Assembly: GCF_014203355.1 (NCBI RefSeq)
Contig: NZ_JACHIR010000001.1
Location: 3,102,038-3,166,037, forward strand
DNA length: 64,000 bases
Direction: 5' to 3'
DNA from: Kutzneria kofuensis
GTDB lineage: Bacteria > Actinomycetota > Actinomycetes > Mycobacteriales > Pseudonocardiaceae
Position numbers and translations under genes: made by a program. Under the pieces are notes generated by a model. The model saw only the letters and a list, made by a program, of their open reading frames with translations, ran no database searches and was not told the DNA's origin. This document shows, piece by piece, positions 52,137 to 62,387 of the stretch. The first letter of the stretch is position 1. Every line of letters starts with the position of its first letter.

Positions 52137-53885
52137 TCACCGACGAACTGCTCGGCGCCACGTCGGCGCGCCGGCAAAGGGTCCGACCAAGGGTGGCCCG
52201 CCGTTCACACCAGTGATCTCGGAACCGGTCGCGAGGACATCGGCGAGTTGGAACAACGGCATCGCGACATGGTGTTGCCACAACGCCGGCTCAACCGTCG
52301 ACAGCGCGTCCGGCAGTGACATCGCGCCGGTCAGGGCCGCTTCGATGGTCGGCTGCAGGCCGGGGTCGCAGAACCCGGCCGGGTTGGCCGCCGGCAGCGC
52401 CGTCGTGCCGTCCGGCAGCGCGCCCCGGCAGCCGAACGCCGCCGCCAGCACGCTGGCCGGGTCACCCCCCACCGCCTGCGGGACGATCGCGACATCCACC
52501 GAATTGACGGGGTCGCCGCCCTGGTCGTTGGCCGGGGAGGTGGTGGTGGTCACGGTCGGCGTCGTGGTCGTGGTGGCCGGCAGAACCTGCCCGAACAGCT
52601 GGTCGCCGGAGGTGTTGAGGATCGTCGCGCCGATGCCGGCCGCCTCCAGCTGCTGCTGCAGCACGCCGGCCAGCTGTGAATAGGGGGCACGGTCGTTCGG
52701 CGCGCCGATCACGAGGTTGAGTGGCACGCCGTCACGGATCCACGAGCCGTTGGTCTTCGTGTAACCCGCCTGGGTGAGCAGCTGATTCACCAGGTCGTGG
52801 TTGGGCGTGCCCACGCCGGCCGGTATCGACGGCTTGTAGCCCGGCTGCGACGGGGCCAGCACCAGCGAGTCGGCGCGCAGCGAAGCCGACGGGCCGCCGC
52901 CCGAGCCGATGGAGATCAGGGCGTCCCGGTCGATCGCCGCGAACACCGCGGCGCGCAGCGTCGGGTCGGACAGCCGTGGGGCGGTCTGCCGCAGCAGCAC
53001 CTCCACCACGACCGGATTGGGCACCGTGGTCAACGTGACCGACTTGCCCAGTTCGTTGAGCGCGCGCATCGTGCTGTCGCCCGGGTCGAGCACGGCCAGC
53101 TGGTCGTCGGCCGACTTGAGCGCGCCGACCAGGTCGGCCGGCCCGGCCTGGCGCAGCACGATCTGCTGCAGCTTGGTCGACTGGCCCCAGTAGCGGTCGT
53201 TGCGCTGCAACAGGATCTCGCCGCGGTCCTGGTCGATGTTGCGGATGGAGAAGGGCCCGCCGGCGGCGGGGAACGTCTCGCTGAGCGCGCCGGTCCAGCC
53301 GCCGGGCGCGTCCTTGAGCACGTGCGCCGGCAACAGGTCGTTGAACAGCGACCGCCAGCCCGGATAGGGCTGGCTGAAGGTCACGTCCGCGACGCGGCCG
53401 CCGTCGCGCGCCGACACGCCCGTGATGAGGCGGTAGCCGGCCGGGTCGACCACGCCGGGCTGGCTGCGCATGTTCTGCCACAGGTAGGCGAAGTCCTCGG
53501 CGGCGATCGGCGCGCCGTCACCCCAGGCCGCCTGCGGCTGGATGGTGTACGTGACCGTGTACGGATTGGCCTTGGTGACCTCGGCCGACACCATCAGCGT
53601 CCGGTCCAGCAGCGGGCTGCCGTCGACCCCGGTGTGGAAAACCGAGGGGAGCACGAGTTCGCCGAGCGCGCGGGTGACGGTGGTCTGGTTGGCGATCAGG
53701 TGCGGGTTGTAGCCGCCCTTCACGCTGTCCACACCGACCACCAGCTGGGTCGGATCCGTGGGACGCGTCGGCGTTACGGTGGTCGGTGGGGCGCTGACCA
53801 GCGGAGGCGGCGGCGAATCCGTGCACGCCGTCAGCAGCGCGCAGACCGCCGCCGTAAGGGCGAGCAGCGCCGACCTGCCGCGCAC
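52137..53885 (-). CDS. lpqW: LpqW-like lipoprotein
   Basis: 582 aa. Lipobox LLTAC, Cys21, a Pro/Thr linker, then an SBP family 5 fold (LLDRTLMVSAEVTKANPYTVTYTIQPQAAWGDGAPIAAEDFAYLWQ) interrupted near 440-470 by a Thr-rich insert (TTTTTPTVTTTTSPAND). It has no own permease and sits next to typA, as Rv1166 does; LpqW steers phosphatidylinositol mannoside/lipomannan synthesis in mycobacteria. Same role here is inference. GTG start. Confidence 0.75.
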   Translation of the reverse strand: MRGRSALLALTAAVCALLTACTDSPPPPLVSAPPTTVTPTRPTDPTQLVVGVDSVKGGYNPHLIANQTTVTRALGELVLPSVFHTGVDGSPLLDRTLMVSAEVTKANPYTVTYTIQPQAAWGDGAPIAAEDFAYLWQNMRSQPGVVDPAGYRLITGVSARDGGRVADVTFSQPYPGWRSLFNDLLPAHVLKDAPGGWTGALSETFPAAGGPFSIRNIDQDRGEILLQRNDRYWGQSTKLQQIVLRQAGPADLVGALKSADDQLAVLDPGDSTMRALNELGKSVTLTTVPNPVVVEVLLRQTAPRLSDPTLRAAVFAAIDRDALISIGSGGGPSASLRADSLVLAPSQPGYKPSIPAGVGTPNHDLVNQLLTQAGYTKTNGSWIRDGVPLNLVIGAPNDRAPYSQLAGVLQQQLEAAGIGATILNTSGDQLFGQVLPATTTTTPTVTTTTSPANDQGGDPVNSVDVAIVPQAVGGDPASVLAAAFGCRGALPDGTTALPAANPAGFCDPGLQPTIEAALTGAMSLPDALSTVEPALWQHHVAMPLFQLADVLATGSEITGVNGGPPLVGPFAGAPTWRRAVRR

Positions 53886-53921
53886 GAATCCGCCTCCAAG
53901 TGTCTGCGACCGGGGCGAAGC

Positions 53922-53971
53922 CCCGTGTGGTCCACAGCCGGGCTTCCGCCGTCAACTATGGACCACACGGG
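53922..53971 (-). terminator. Stem-loop between typA and lpqW
   Basis: Perfect 13-bp stem (53922-53934 with 53959-53971) and 24-nt loop, downstream of typA on the minus strand and upstream of the lpqW-like start. Probably the typA terminator. Confidence 0.6.
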
Positions 53972-54002
53972 TGAATAGACGTGTGCGGGGTACTGCGGGT
54001 TG

Positions 54003-55904
<1,902 letters not shown>

Positions 55905-56007
55905 GCGAAACTCCTAGAGCGTTGCGAGTGGGAGGTGGGCACCGGCGGCCGTCCATACCCGCGCGTGTCCCCAACCATCGTACCTTTTCCGGGCCGCGGG
56001 TTCCGAC

Positions 56008-56029
56008 TTAGGCGAGCCTCACCTATCCT
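56008..56029 (+). promoter_or_regulatory. Probable DtxR/IdeR iron box overlapping a -10
   Basis: TTAGGCGAGCCTCACCTAT (56008-56026) matches 15 of 19 positions of the iron-box consensus (TTAGGTTAGSCTAACCTAA). The -10 TATCCT (56024-56029) overlaps its right end, and TTCCGA 17 nt further up can serve as -35, so a bound repressor would block the promoter. Confidence 0.55.
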
Positions 56030-56049
56030 GGTCGGAGTCGAGGACGGGA

Positions 56050-56160
56050 GTGCGCCGGGTGGGCAAGGTCAAGGTGAAGAAGAAGTGCTGCCGGTCCAAG
56101 CCGAGGTGCAAGCGCTGCCCGGTGGTCGCCCTGCTCAAGGCCAAGAAGAAGGCCGCGTGA
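56050..56160 (+). CDS. 36-aa basic Cys-rich protein
   Basis: GTG 56050 follows GAGGA by 5 nt. The protein is MRRVGKVKVKKKCCRSKPRC... ending in an Ala/Lys tail: 36 aa, about 15 Lys/Arg and four Cys arranged CC-x5-C-x2-C (residues 13, 14, 20, 23). The pattern suggests a metal site or nucleic-acid/ribosome binding. It has promoter, ribosome site and a hairpin-T4 terminator (56161-56177) of its own. I believe similar short proteins occur in other actinobacteria, but cannot check. Confidence 0.7.
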   Translation: MRRVGKVKVKKKCCRSKPRCKRCPVVALLKAKKKAA

Positions 56161-56177
56161 CGCGGATCTCCACCGCG
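56161..56177 (+). terminator. Terminator of the 36-aa gene
   Basis: CGCGG/CCGCG stem with 7-nt loop directly after the stop codon, followed by CTTTTC. Confidence 0.5.
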
Positions 56178-56250
56178 CTTTTCGATCTTGTTCCGCATCG
56201 TCGCCGACGGTCGTACTAGGCGTTTCCCTAGTGACAGGCTTCACACCTGA

Positions 56251-57126
56251 TCAGTGCGTGGCTGCGATCACCTTCACGTCGTAGAAGACGCCGTTGTGGT
56301 CGGGAAAGACCAGCGCACCCGTCGCGTCCACCATCTTCCACAGGACATGGCACACGCCGACGGCCATCGGCGTCACCGGCACGCTCACGGCGACCATCTG
56401 GCCGGGCTCGGCGTCGGGCACCGGCACCCGCGACGGCGAGACGCACTGCATGGTGGTGCCGCCGGCGATGTCCAGGAACCGGCCGTGCCACGGCACCGTG
56501 CCGGTGTTCTTGATCCGCCACACCTTCGTGAAGGTCTGCCCCAGCGGCACCTGCGAGCCGTCCGGGTACGTCATGTCGCCGGACAGGCCGTCGCCGCCGA
56601 AGCCGGAGGCGTCGCCGGGCAGCGGGTACGGGTCGTGGGATCCCCAGGACGGCAAGTGCCGGAACAGGCGCGGCGCCAGCACGGCGGCGGCCACGAGCAC
56701 CACCACCGCGGCGATCGCGAGAACCGCCCGGCGGGCCTTGTTCTTCGGAGCAGGCGGTTCCGCTACGGCCTTTTCTTCTTCCCGTACAAGGACATTCGAC
56801 TGCTTCGACGCTTCGGCGAGTTCGGCGTTGGCCGTCTCCCAACGGAACCGCCACTCCCGGCGGACGTCGTCACCGGGACCGGCGAGACTGCGCACGAACT
56901 CCCAGGTGGTCTCCCAGGACGGCAGCACGCGGCCGCGGGTGGCCGCCGACAAGGTGGATTTCGACGCCGCCGCACCGAGTTCGGCGCGCATCCGGTCATA
57001 GGACGGGTTCCCGGCGAGTTCCTTGAGCTCCAGGAGGTCGCGGGCGAAGCGGGCCGCCGGACCGTCGCCGGCGTCGGGAACGATGTGCTTGCGCCCTCGT
57101 CGAGCCTGATTCTGAGGACCGGTCAC
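56251..57126 (-). CDS. XRE-like HTH, membrane and NBR1-Ig domain protein
   Basis: 291 aa. Cytoplasmic N-terminal helix-turn-helix-like part (FARDLLELKELAGNPSYDRMRAELGAAASKSTLSAATRGRVLPSWETTWEFVRSLAG), one membrane helix (AVLAIAAVVVLVAAAVLAPRLF, about 135-156) and an outer NBR1-like Ig domain (QTFTKVWRIKNTGTVPWHGRFL, PGQMVAVSVPVTP, FYDVKVI). This looks like a transmembrane DNA-binding sensor. GTG 57126 is 6 nt after TATATT; an in-frame TTG at 57159 lies in the -35. Confidence 0.72.
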   Translation of the reverse strand: MTGPQNQARRGRKHIVPDAGDGPAARFARDLLELKELAGNPSYDRMRAELGAAASKSTLSAATRGRVLPSWETTWEFVRSLAGPGDDVRREWRFRWETANAELAEASKQSNVLVREEEKAVAEPPAPKNKARRAVLAIAAVVVLVAAAVLAPRLFRHLPSWGSHDPYPLPGDASGFGGDGLSGDMTYPDGSQVPLGQTFTKVWRIKNTGTVPWHGRFLDIAGGTTMQCVSPSRVPVPDAEPGQMVAVSVPVTPMAVGVCHVLWKMVDATGALVFPDHNGVFYDVKVIAATH

Positions 57127-57132
57127 GACGGG

Positions 57133-57159
57133 AATATAAACCACCCGGGGGTATGTCAA
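57133..57159 (-). promoter_or_regulatory. Strong leaderless promoter of the XRE/NBR1 gene
   Basis: Minus strand TTGACA (57159-57154), 15-nt spacer, TATATT (57138-57133), then 6 nt to GTG 57126. Shorter than ideal spacing, but both boxes are near consensus. Confidence 0.55.
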
Positions 57160-57180
57160 CGATGCGTGACGGGACGTGCG

Positions 57181-57214
57181 AGGCGGGTGACCCCTCCCCC
57201 GGGGTCACCCGCCT
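57181..57214 (-). terminator. Terminator of the 114-aa secreted protein gene
   Basis: Perfect 14-bp stem (57181-57194 with 57201-57214), 6-nt C-rich loop, downstream of the stop at 57241 on the minus strand. Confidence 0.75.
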
Positions 57215-57240
57215 TTCACCTCAGACGGCGCAGTCCCGCG

Positions 57241-57585
57241 TCAGAGGCTGCAGCCCTTCTGGATACGGACGACGGTCTCGTCGACACCGATGTCGAACTT
57301 CTTCTTGCCCGAGGTGCCGCCGTTGGTGACCATGCAGTAGACGGACAGGCGGTCGTCCTGGTCCTTCGTGACGATCCCGGCCGACACCTTGTGCGAGCAG
57401 TGGTTGTTGAAGTAGACGGTCACCGTGGTGAAACCGTCGCCCCACGAGTAGTTCGCCTTCGCGTCACTGGGCGAGGTGCACTTGATGCTCGCGCGGTGCG
57501 TGTCCGCCATCGCGGCCGGAGCGGCTGCGGCCATCAGGCCCAGACCCAGCGCGGAAGTGACAACAGCGGCAATTGCCTTGTTCAT
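57241..57585 (-). CDS. Small secreted protein, possible disulfide-bonded beta fold
   Basis: 114 aa. Signal peptide cleaved near AMA-DTH (residue 27). Mature part has four Cys (KCTS, NHCSH, VYCMV, KGCSL) and alternating hydrophobic strands. No family recognised. ATG with GAGGGGAA upstream. Monocistronic: own terminator and about 120 nt of non-coding sequence upstream (57586-57706). Confidence 0.68.
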   Translation of the reverse strand: MNKAIAAVVTSALGLGLMAAAAPAAMADTHRASIKCTSPSDAKANYSWGDGFTTVTVYFNNHCSHKVSAGIVTKDQDDRLSVYCMVTNGGTSGKKKFDIGVDETVVRIQKGCSL

Positions 57586-57706
57586 GTTTTCCCCTCATGA
57601 CATGACCGGGACTCCGGTGCACACATCACAGCCCGGCGGCCGCATCCGGTTCAAGCCGGAAATGTGCGAAGTCTCGTTCGCGCAGGTCAGGGAATTGTTC
57701 GGCGGT

Positions 57707-58096
57707 CTAGCCGAACAGTTTCCGAAGGTCCGGAAGGAACGCCAGGTCGGCTTCGAGCCACGGCAGGTCGTCGAATTCCTCGATGCCGACCCACCTCACC
57801 GCGCTGTGCTCGACCGCCACCGGCTCCGCGTTGTCGTCGACAAGTGTGGCCGTATAGAGCCGCAGCACCATTCCATTCCGCAGCGGCACATCCGGCCCGA
57901 CACTCGGCCCGGCTTCGACCTCCACACCCAGTTCTTCACGGCATTCCCTGACGACCGCCGCTTCTTCGGACTCGCCGGGCTCGACGCGTCCGCCGGGGAA
58001 TTCCCACCGGCCGGCGTCGGCGCTGGGATACGCCCGCTGCTGGGCCAGCACCTGCCCGTTCCGCATGATCGCGGTGGCGACGACAATCTGGGTCAC
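57707..58096 (-). CDS. Nudix hydrolase, MutT type
   Basis: 129 aa. Nudix box [26 protein letters not shown] (G-x5-E-x7-REUxEExGU) is complete; flanking WEFPGG and the C-terminal [20 protein letters not shown] resemble MutT/CTP pyrophosphohydrolases. Cleans oxidised nucleotides or cleaves NTPs. GTG 58096, 2 nt after the kinase stop, so it is the last gene of the regulator operon. Confidence 0.83.
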   Translation of the reverse strand: MTQIVVATAIMRNGQVLAQQRAYPSADAGRWEFPGGRVEPGESEEAAVVRECREELGVEVEAGPSVGPDVPLRNGMVLRLYTATLVDDNAEPVAVEHSAVRWVGIEEFDDLPWLEADLAFLPDLRKLFG

Positions 58097-58098
58097 AC

Positions 58099-59451
58099 TC
58101 AGATCCTGCCCCACATCGCCAGCCCGGCCGCCTGCCACCGCACCTCGAACCGCGCACCGCCCTCCGGCGAGTCCGTCACGCGCACGGTGCCGCCGCGCCG
58201 CCGCACGGCCTCCGCCACCAGCGCCAGCCCCAGCCCCGCGCCGCCGGTGCCCCGGCCACGGTCGTCCTGCACGCGGTAGAAGCGGTCGAACAGCCGGGTG
58301 CGGTGCTCCACCGGCACGCCGGGGCCGTCATCGTCGACGAGAAGCCGCACAGTCGCGCCCGCCGGCAGCACGGACACCCGCACCTGCACACGTGCGTAGC
58401 GGATGGCGTTGTTGAGCAGGTTGTTCAGCACGAGCGCCACTTCGCCGGGGGCGCACAGCACCACCGCGCCGGCGCGCGGGGCGTCCACCCGGATGCGAGG
58501 GCCGCCGTTGGTTGACAGGCGCTCCGCCGCGGCGATCGCCGCCTCGCTCACGTCGACACGGCCCACCGGCTGCGCTTCTCCGGCGTCGGATCGCGCCAGC
58601 GCCAACAGATCGTCCACGAGAGTCGACATGCGCTCCGACTCGTCCGTGACGGCCGCGAGGACCTCCTGCGCGAACTCCGGATCCGGGTGCGCCACCGCGA
58701 CCTCCGCCTGCGCACGGATGGACGCCACCGGCGACCGCAGCTCGTGCGCGGCGTCCCCGGTGAAGCGCCGCAGTCGCTGGACCGCCTCGTCGCGCCGTAC
58801 CAACAGGTCGTTCATCGCCTCCGCCAGCGAGCGCAGCTCGTCGTGCGCCTCCGGCACCGGCAGCCGTTCCCCCGGCGGGAGTGCGCCCGCCGCCGCGTGC
58901 ATGCGCCGTACCGGCCACAGCGACCAGCCGACAACGAACCACGTCGCCACGCCGATCAGCAGCGACGCCAACACCGCCGCGACCGACAGCCAGTCCGCGC
59001 CCTCCCTTACCGCCTGGTTGTAGCCGACGAGGTCGGCGCCGGCCGCGACGAGCCGTGGCAGGCCGGTGGGGTCGTAGACGACCTGGCCGATCCAGCGGTG
59101 CGGCGGGTCGTCGTCGATGCGCAGCACGTCCCGTCCGGACATCAGCGCGTCGACGTCGTGCGGGCTCAGCATCGGCGGCGGGCCGCCGTCGGCCGGAGCG
59201 CCCTCGGAGTCCAGGACGCGCAGCTGCACGTCGACGAGCGCCGAGTGCACCGGCTTGCCCTCGGCCACCGCCGGCACGGCGTCGCCCAGGGCGTTGTGCA
59301 GCTCAGAATCCGCCGCGCCGACCAGCAGCTGCCCGATCGCGCCTCCGGCCAGGCGGGACAGCACCAGCAGGCACACCATCGCGAACAGCGTGGCGGAGAC
59401 GGTGATCTTGGAGCGCAGCGATCGACGCCGCCACCACGCGCGAGGATTCAT
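58099..59451 (-). CDS. Sensor histidine kinase
   Basis: 450 aa. Two membrane helices (about 15-37 and 160-180) bracket an extracytoplasmic sensor of about 120 aa; then HAMP, H-box [20 protein letters not shown]-box [14 protein letters not shown], and G-boxes VDDDGPGVP and [12 protein letters not shown]. Start ATG overlaps the response-regulator stop by 4 nt. Likely reports envelope stress, given the half-sites before sigE and the LolA-ABC genes. Confidence 0.9.
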   Translation of the reverse strand: MNPRAWWRRRSLRSKITVSATLFAMVCLLVLSRLAGGAIGQLLVGAADSELHNALGDAVPAVAEGKPVHSALVDVQLRVLDSEGAPADGGPPPMLSPHDVDALMSGRDVLRIDDDPPHRWIGQVVYDPTGLPRLVAAGADLVGYNQAVREGADWLSVAAVLASLLIGVATWFVVGWSLWPVRRMHAAAGALPPGERLPVPEAHDELRSLAEAMNDLLVRRDEAVQRLRRFTGDAAHELRSPVASIRAQAEVAVAHPDPEFAQEVLAAVTDESERMSTLVDDLLALARSDAGEAQPVGRVDVSEAAIAAAERLSTNGGPRIRVDAPRAGAVVLCAPGEVALVLNNLLNNAIRYARVQVRVSVLPAGATVRLLVDDDGPGVPVEHRTRLFDRFYRVQDDRGRGTGGAGLGLALVAEAVRRRGGTVRVTDSPEGGARFEVRWQAAGLAMWGRI

Positions 59452-60152
59452 CGACGCAGCGCTGCGTCCAGCTCCGGAGAGCTGGCCATGTAGCCGTGGC
59501 CACGGATCGTCCGCACCACGTCACCCGCGCCCACGGCATCCAGCTTGCGCCGCAGGTAGCCCACGTATACCTCCACCGCGTTGCGGGTGGCCGCCAGCTC
59601 GTCACCCCACACCGTGCGCAGCAGCTCGTCCTTCGTGACGACCGCTCCCGCGCGGCTGGCCAGCACCTCCAACACCGCGAACTCGCGGGGGCTCAGCGCC
59701 ACCGTCTCCCCGGCCCAGCGCACCTCCCGGCCCGCGCGGTCGATCACCAGCTCCCCCACCTTGAGCTGCGCCGCCGCCTCGGCCGACGCACCACGGCGCA
59801 GCACCGCCCGCACCTGCGCCACCAGCACCATGAAGGAGAACGGCTTCACCAGGTAGCCGTCCGCGCCCAGGTCCAGGCCGTCCGCCTGGTCCACCTCGCC
59901 GTCCTTCGCCGACACCAGCAGCACCGGCGTGTCCACCTGCTCCGCGCGCATGTGCTGCAGCACGCGGTAGCCGGACAGGCCCGGCAGCATGATGTCCAGC
60001 AGCACCACGTCGAAGCTGCCGGTCAGCGCCGCCCGCAGGCCGCTCGGGCCGTCCGCCGCGCACACCACGTCCATCCCCTCGGCCGTCAGTCCGCGTTCCA
60101 GCGCCCGACGCACCCCGATCTCGTCGTCGACTACGAGCACCCGTGGTCTCAC
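59448..60152 (-). CDS. OmpR-family response regulator
   Basis: 234 aa. Receiver with VLVVDDE, phospho-Asp in VVLLDIMLPG, Ser in VSAKDG and Lys in LVKPF; C-terminal winged helix (ALSPREFAVLEVLASRAGAVVTKDELLRTVWGDELAATRNAVEVYVGYLRRKL). GTG 60152 is leaderless: CATACT ends 6 nt ahead, with CTGAGA repeats as its -35. MprA- or CseB-like in its predicted targets; orthology not proven. Confidence 0.9.
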   Translation of the reverse strand: MRPRVLVVDDEIGVRRALERGLTAEGMDVVCAADGPSGLRAALTGSFDVVLLDIMLPGLSGYRVLQHMRAEQVDTPVLLVSAKDGEVDQADGLDLGADGYLVKPFSFMVLVAQVRAVLRRGASAEAAAQLKVGELVIDRAGREVRWAGETVALSPREFAVLEVLASRAGAVVTKDELLRTVWGDELAATRNAVEVYVGYLRRKLDAVGAGDVVRTIRGHGYMASSPELDAALRR

Positions 60153-60158
60153 CAGGCC

Positions 60159-60198
60159 AGTATGGCCACGGCGAAGGCCGCTCTCAGGCATCTCTCAG
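60159..60198 (-). promoter_or_regulatory. Response-regulator promoter with TCTCAG pair
   Basis: Minus strand: CTGAGA (60198-60193), N5, CTGAGA (60187-60182), 17 nt, CATACT (60164-60159), 6 nt, GTG 60152. The inner half-site fills the -35 position, so the regulator probably controls its own gene. Confidence 0.6.
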
Positions 60199-60234
60199 CA
60201 GCTCGGTCCGTCGGCCGGCGCGATGCGGCCCCCG

Positions 60235-60270
60235 TCTCAGCGTTCTCTCAGCTCCTCAGCCCGGTCTCAG
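60235..60270 (+). promoter_or_regulatory. TCTCAG half-site cluster before the LolA-like gene
   Basis: TCTCAG at 60235 and 60246 (11 apart), then CCTCAG at 60254 and TCTCAG at 60265 (11 apart). Two OmpR-type tandem sites 19 bp apart facing the LolA-like gene. The -10 is unclear (TTCACC at 60277-60282 has the right spacing but poor match). Confidence 0.55.
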
Positions 60271-60324
60271 CTGGCCTTCACCAAGCTCGAAGCGTTCACT
60301 GGAGACGTGACCGGGAGGGGACCC

Positions 60325-61422
60325 ATGAACGGGAAGAAGGCAGGTCTGGTCGTCGGGGCGGCCGGCGTGCTGGCCGGCGTGGTCGGGCTGGGGGTGCTCG
60401 CGATGCCGGCCGGTGCGGGACCCGCCCCCGTGCTGCCGCAGGTCAGCGCTCAGGACCTGGTGCAGTCCGTGCTGACCACCAAGTCGGTGCCGGCGCTGGC
60501 CGGCACCGTGACCGCGACCAACAACCTGGGGCTGCCGGCGATGCCGTCGCTCGGGCAGGCGGCGCGGTTCCTCAGCAACGGCTCGACCAGCACGCAGGTC
60601 TGGACCGACGGCCAGGGCAAGGGCCGCATCTCGCTGCCCAACGGAACGTCCGAGGAGACCGTTGTGTTCGACGGCACCACGGTGTGGGACTGGACGTCGT
60701 CGAACAACACCGTGCGCAAGGAGACCGGCGCGCCGGACAAGGCGCACCCGGAGAAGCCCTCCAGCGGTGAGGTCGCCACCGACCCGGCGCAGGCGGCCAA
60801 GCAGGTCATCGCGCTGATCAACAAGGACAGCACGGTGAAGGTGGACGGCACCGCGACCGTCGCCGGCCGCTCCGCGTACGAGCTGGTGCTGGCGCCGAAG
60901 CCGACCGAGCGCACGATGCTGCGCGAGGTGCGCATCGCCGTCGACTCGGAGACGAAGATTCCGCTGCAGCTGAGCGTGCTGGCCAACGGCAACGCGCAGC
61001 CGGTGGCGCAGATCGGCTTCTCCAAGCTGGAGATCGGCAAGCAGGACCCGGCGCTGTTCACCTTCACGCCGCCGGCCAACGCCAAGGTCGTCACCGGCGA
61101 CGCGCAGAAGCAGGCCGACAAGGCGGCCGGCGCGGCCAAGGACCTGCCGGAGCCTCAGTTCGTCGGCACCGGCTGGGACACCGTGCTGGTGCAGAAGCTG
61201 CCGGCCGGCACCCTGGGCTCCTCGGGCAAGGCCAAGGAGGGCCAGAGCATCGACCCGTCCAAGCTGCTCGGCCAGCTGGGCAAGCGCGTCAGCGGGCCGT
61301 GGGGCTCGGGCTACGAGATCAGCACCGCGGTCGGCACCGCGCTGATCCTCGACGACGGCCGGGTCGCCGTCGGCGCCGTGCCCCAGCAGGTTCTGGTCGA
61401 CGCCCTGGCGAGCGTGAAGTGA
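60325..61422 (+). CDS. LolA-like envelope lipid/lipoprotein carrier
   Basis: 365 aa. Signal peptide or N-terminal anchor (GLVVGAAGVLAGVVGLGVLAMPAGAGPA), then a LolA/LppX-like beta fold (LAGTVTATNNLGLP, ETVVFDGTTVWDWTSSNNTVRKE, REVRIAVDSETKIPLQLSVLA, AQIGFSKLEIGKQDPALFTFTPP). The C-terminal part (from about 270) continues WDTVLVQKLP. It would bind a hydrophobic envelope molecule. ATG with GGGAGGGG. Stop overlaps the ABC ATPase start (GTGA). Confidence 0.78.
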   Translation: MNGKKAGLVVGAAGVLAGVVGLGVLAMPAGAGPAPVLPQVSAQDLVQSVLTTKSVPALAGTVTATNNLGLPAMPSLGQAARFLSNGSTSTQVWTDGQGKGRISLPNGTSEETVVFDGTTVWDWTSSNNTVRKETGAPDKAHPEKPSSGEVATDPAQAAKQVIALINKDSTVKVDGTATVAGRSAYELVLAPKPTERTMLREVRIAVDSETKIPLQLSVLANGNAQPVAQIGFSKLEIGKQDPALFTFTPPANAKVVTGDAQKQADKAAGAAKDLPEPQFVGTGWDTVLVQKLPAGTLGSSGKAKEGQSIDPSKLLGQLGKRVSGPWGSGYEISTAVGTALILDDGRVAVGAVPQQVLVDALASVK

Positions 61423-62387
61423 CCAGCACCTCCCTCGTGGAGCCGGGAGTGGGGGCGGCGCTGGCCGCCCCCACCCTCGCGGCGCGGACTCGGGGCCTGC
61501 GCAAGACCTACGGCAGCACGGTCGCCGTCGACCAGGTGGACCTGGACGTGCCCGAAGGCGCCGTGCTGGGGATGCTGGGCCCGAACGGGTCGGGCAAGAC
61601 GACCACCATCCGGATGCTGCTCGGGCTCGTGCAGCCGACCGACGGCGAGGTGGAGCTGCTCGGGCATCCGATGCCGAGCGGGGCCCAGATCACGCTGCCG
61701 CACGTCGGCGCGCTGGTCGAGGGGCCCGGCTTCCACCCGTTCCTGTCCGGGCGGGAGAACCTGCGCCGCGTCGCCTCCGCCGAGCCGCTGATGGAGACGC
61801 CGGCGATCGCGTCGTCGGTCGAGGAGGCGTTGGCGCGAGTCGGCCTTTCCGACGCGGCCGACCGCCGGTACCGCGGCTACTCGCTCGGTATGAAGCAGCG
61901 GCTGGGGCTCGCCGCCGTGCTGCTGCTGCCCCGGCGGCTCGTCGTGCTGGACGAGCCCACCAACGGCCTCGACCCCGCCGGCACGCGGGAGATCCGGCGG
62001 GTCATCGCCGAGCTGCACGGCGCCGGCACCACCGTGCTCGTCAGCTCCCACCTGCTGGCCGAGATCGAGGCCACCTGCACGCACGTCGCCGTGCTGCACA
62101 AGGGTTCCGTCGTCGCCCAGGGCGAGCTGGCCGAGCTGCTCGAGGCCGGCGCTCCCGCGCTGATCGTGTCCACTCCGGACGTCGAGCTGTCGCTGGACTC
62201 GCTCCGTGACAACGGGATCGCCGCACGGTCCACAGAGGACGGACTGTTCGTCGAGCTGATCGGCACCACCGCGCCGCAGGTGGTTCGGGTGCTGGTCGAG
62301 GCCGGTGCCGGCGTGCACGAGGTGCGTCGGCGGCGGACCGGGCTGGAGGAGCTGTTCGCCCAGCTCACCGAGGGGGAGACGCAATGA
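61419..62387 (+). CDS. ABC exporter ATPase
   Basis: 322 aa. Walker A GPNGSGKTTT, Q-loop region VGALVEGPGFHPFLSGRENLR, signature YSLGMKQRLGLA, Walker B LVVLDEPTNGLD, and a C-terminal DrrA-like domain. This subtype resembles bacitracin/lantibiotic-immunity and DrrA exporters. GTG overlaps the LolA-like stop. Confidence 0.87.
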   Translation: MTSTSLVEPGVGAALAAPTLAARTRGLRKTYGSTVAVDQVDLDVPEGAVLGMLGPNGSGKTTTIRMLLGLVQPTDGEVELLGHPMPSGAQITLPHVGALVEGPGFHPFLSGRENLRRVASAEPLMETPAIASSVEEALARVGLSDAADRRYRGYSLGMKQRLGLAAVLLLPRRLVVLDEPTNGLDPAGTREIRRVIAELHGAGTTVLVSSHLLAEIEATCTHVAVLHKGSVVAQGELAELLEAGAPALIVSTPDVELSLDSLRDNGIAARSTEDGLFVELIGTTAPQVVRVLVEAGAGVHEVRRRRTGLEELFAQLTEGETQ

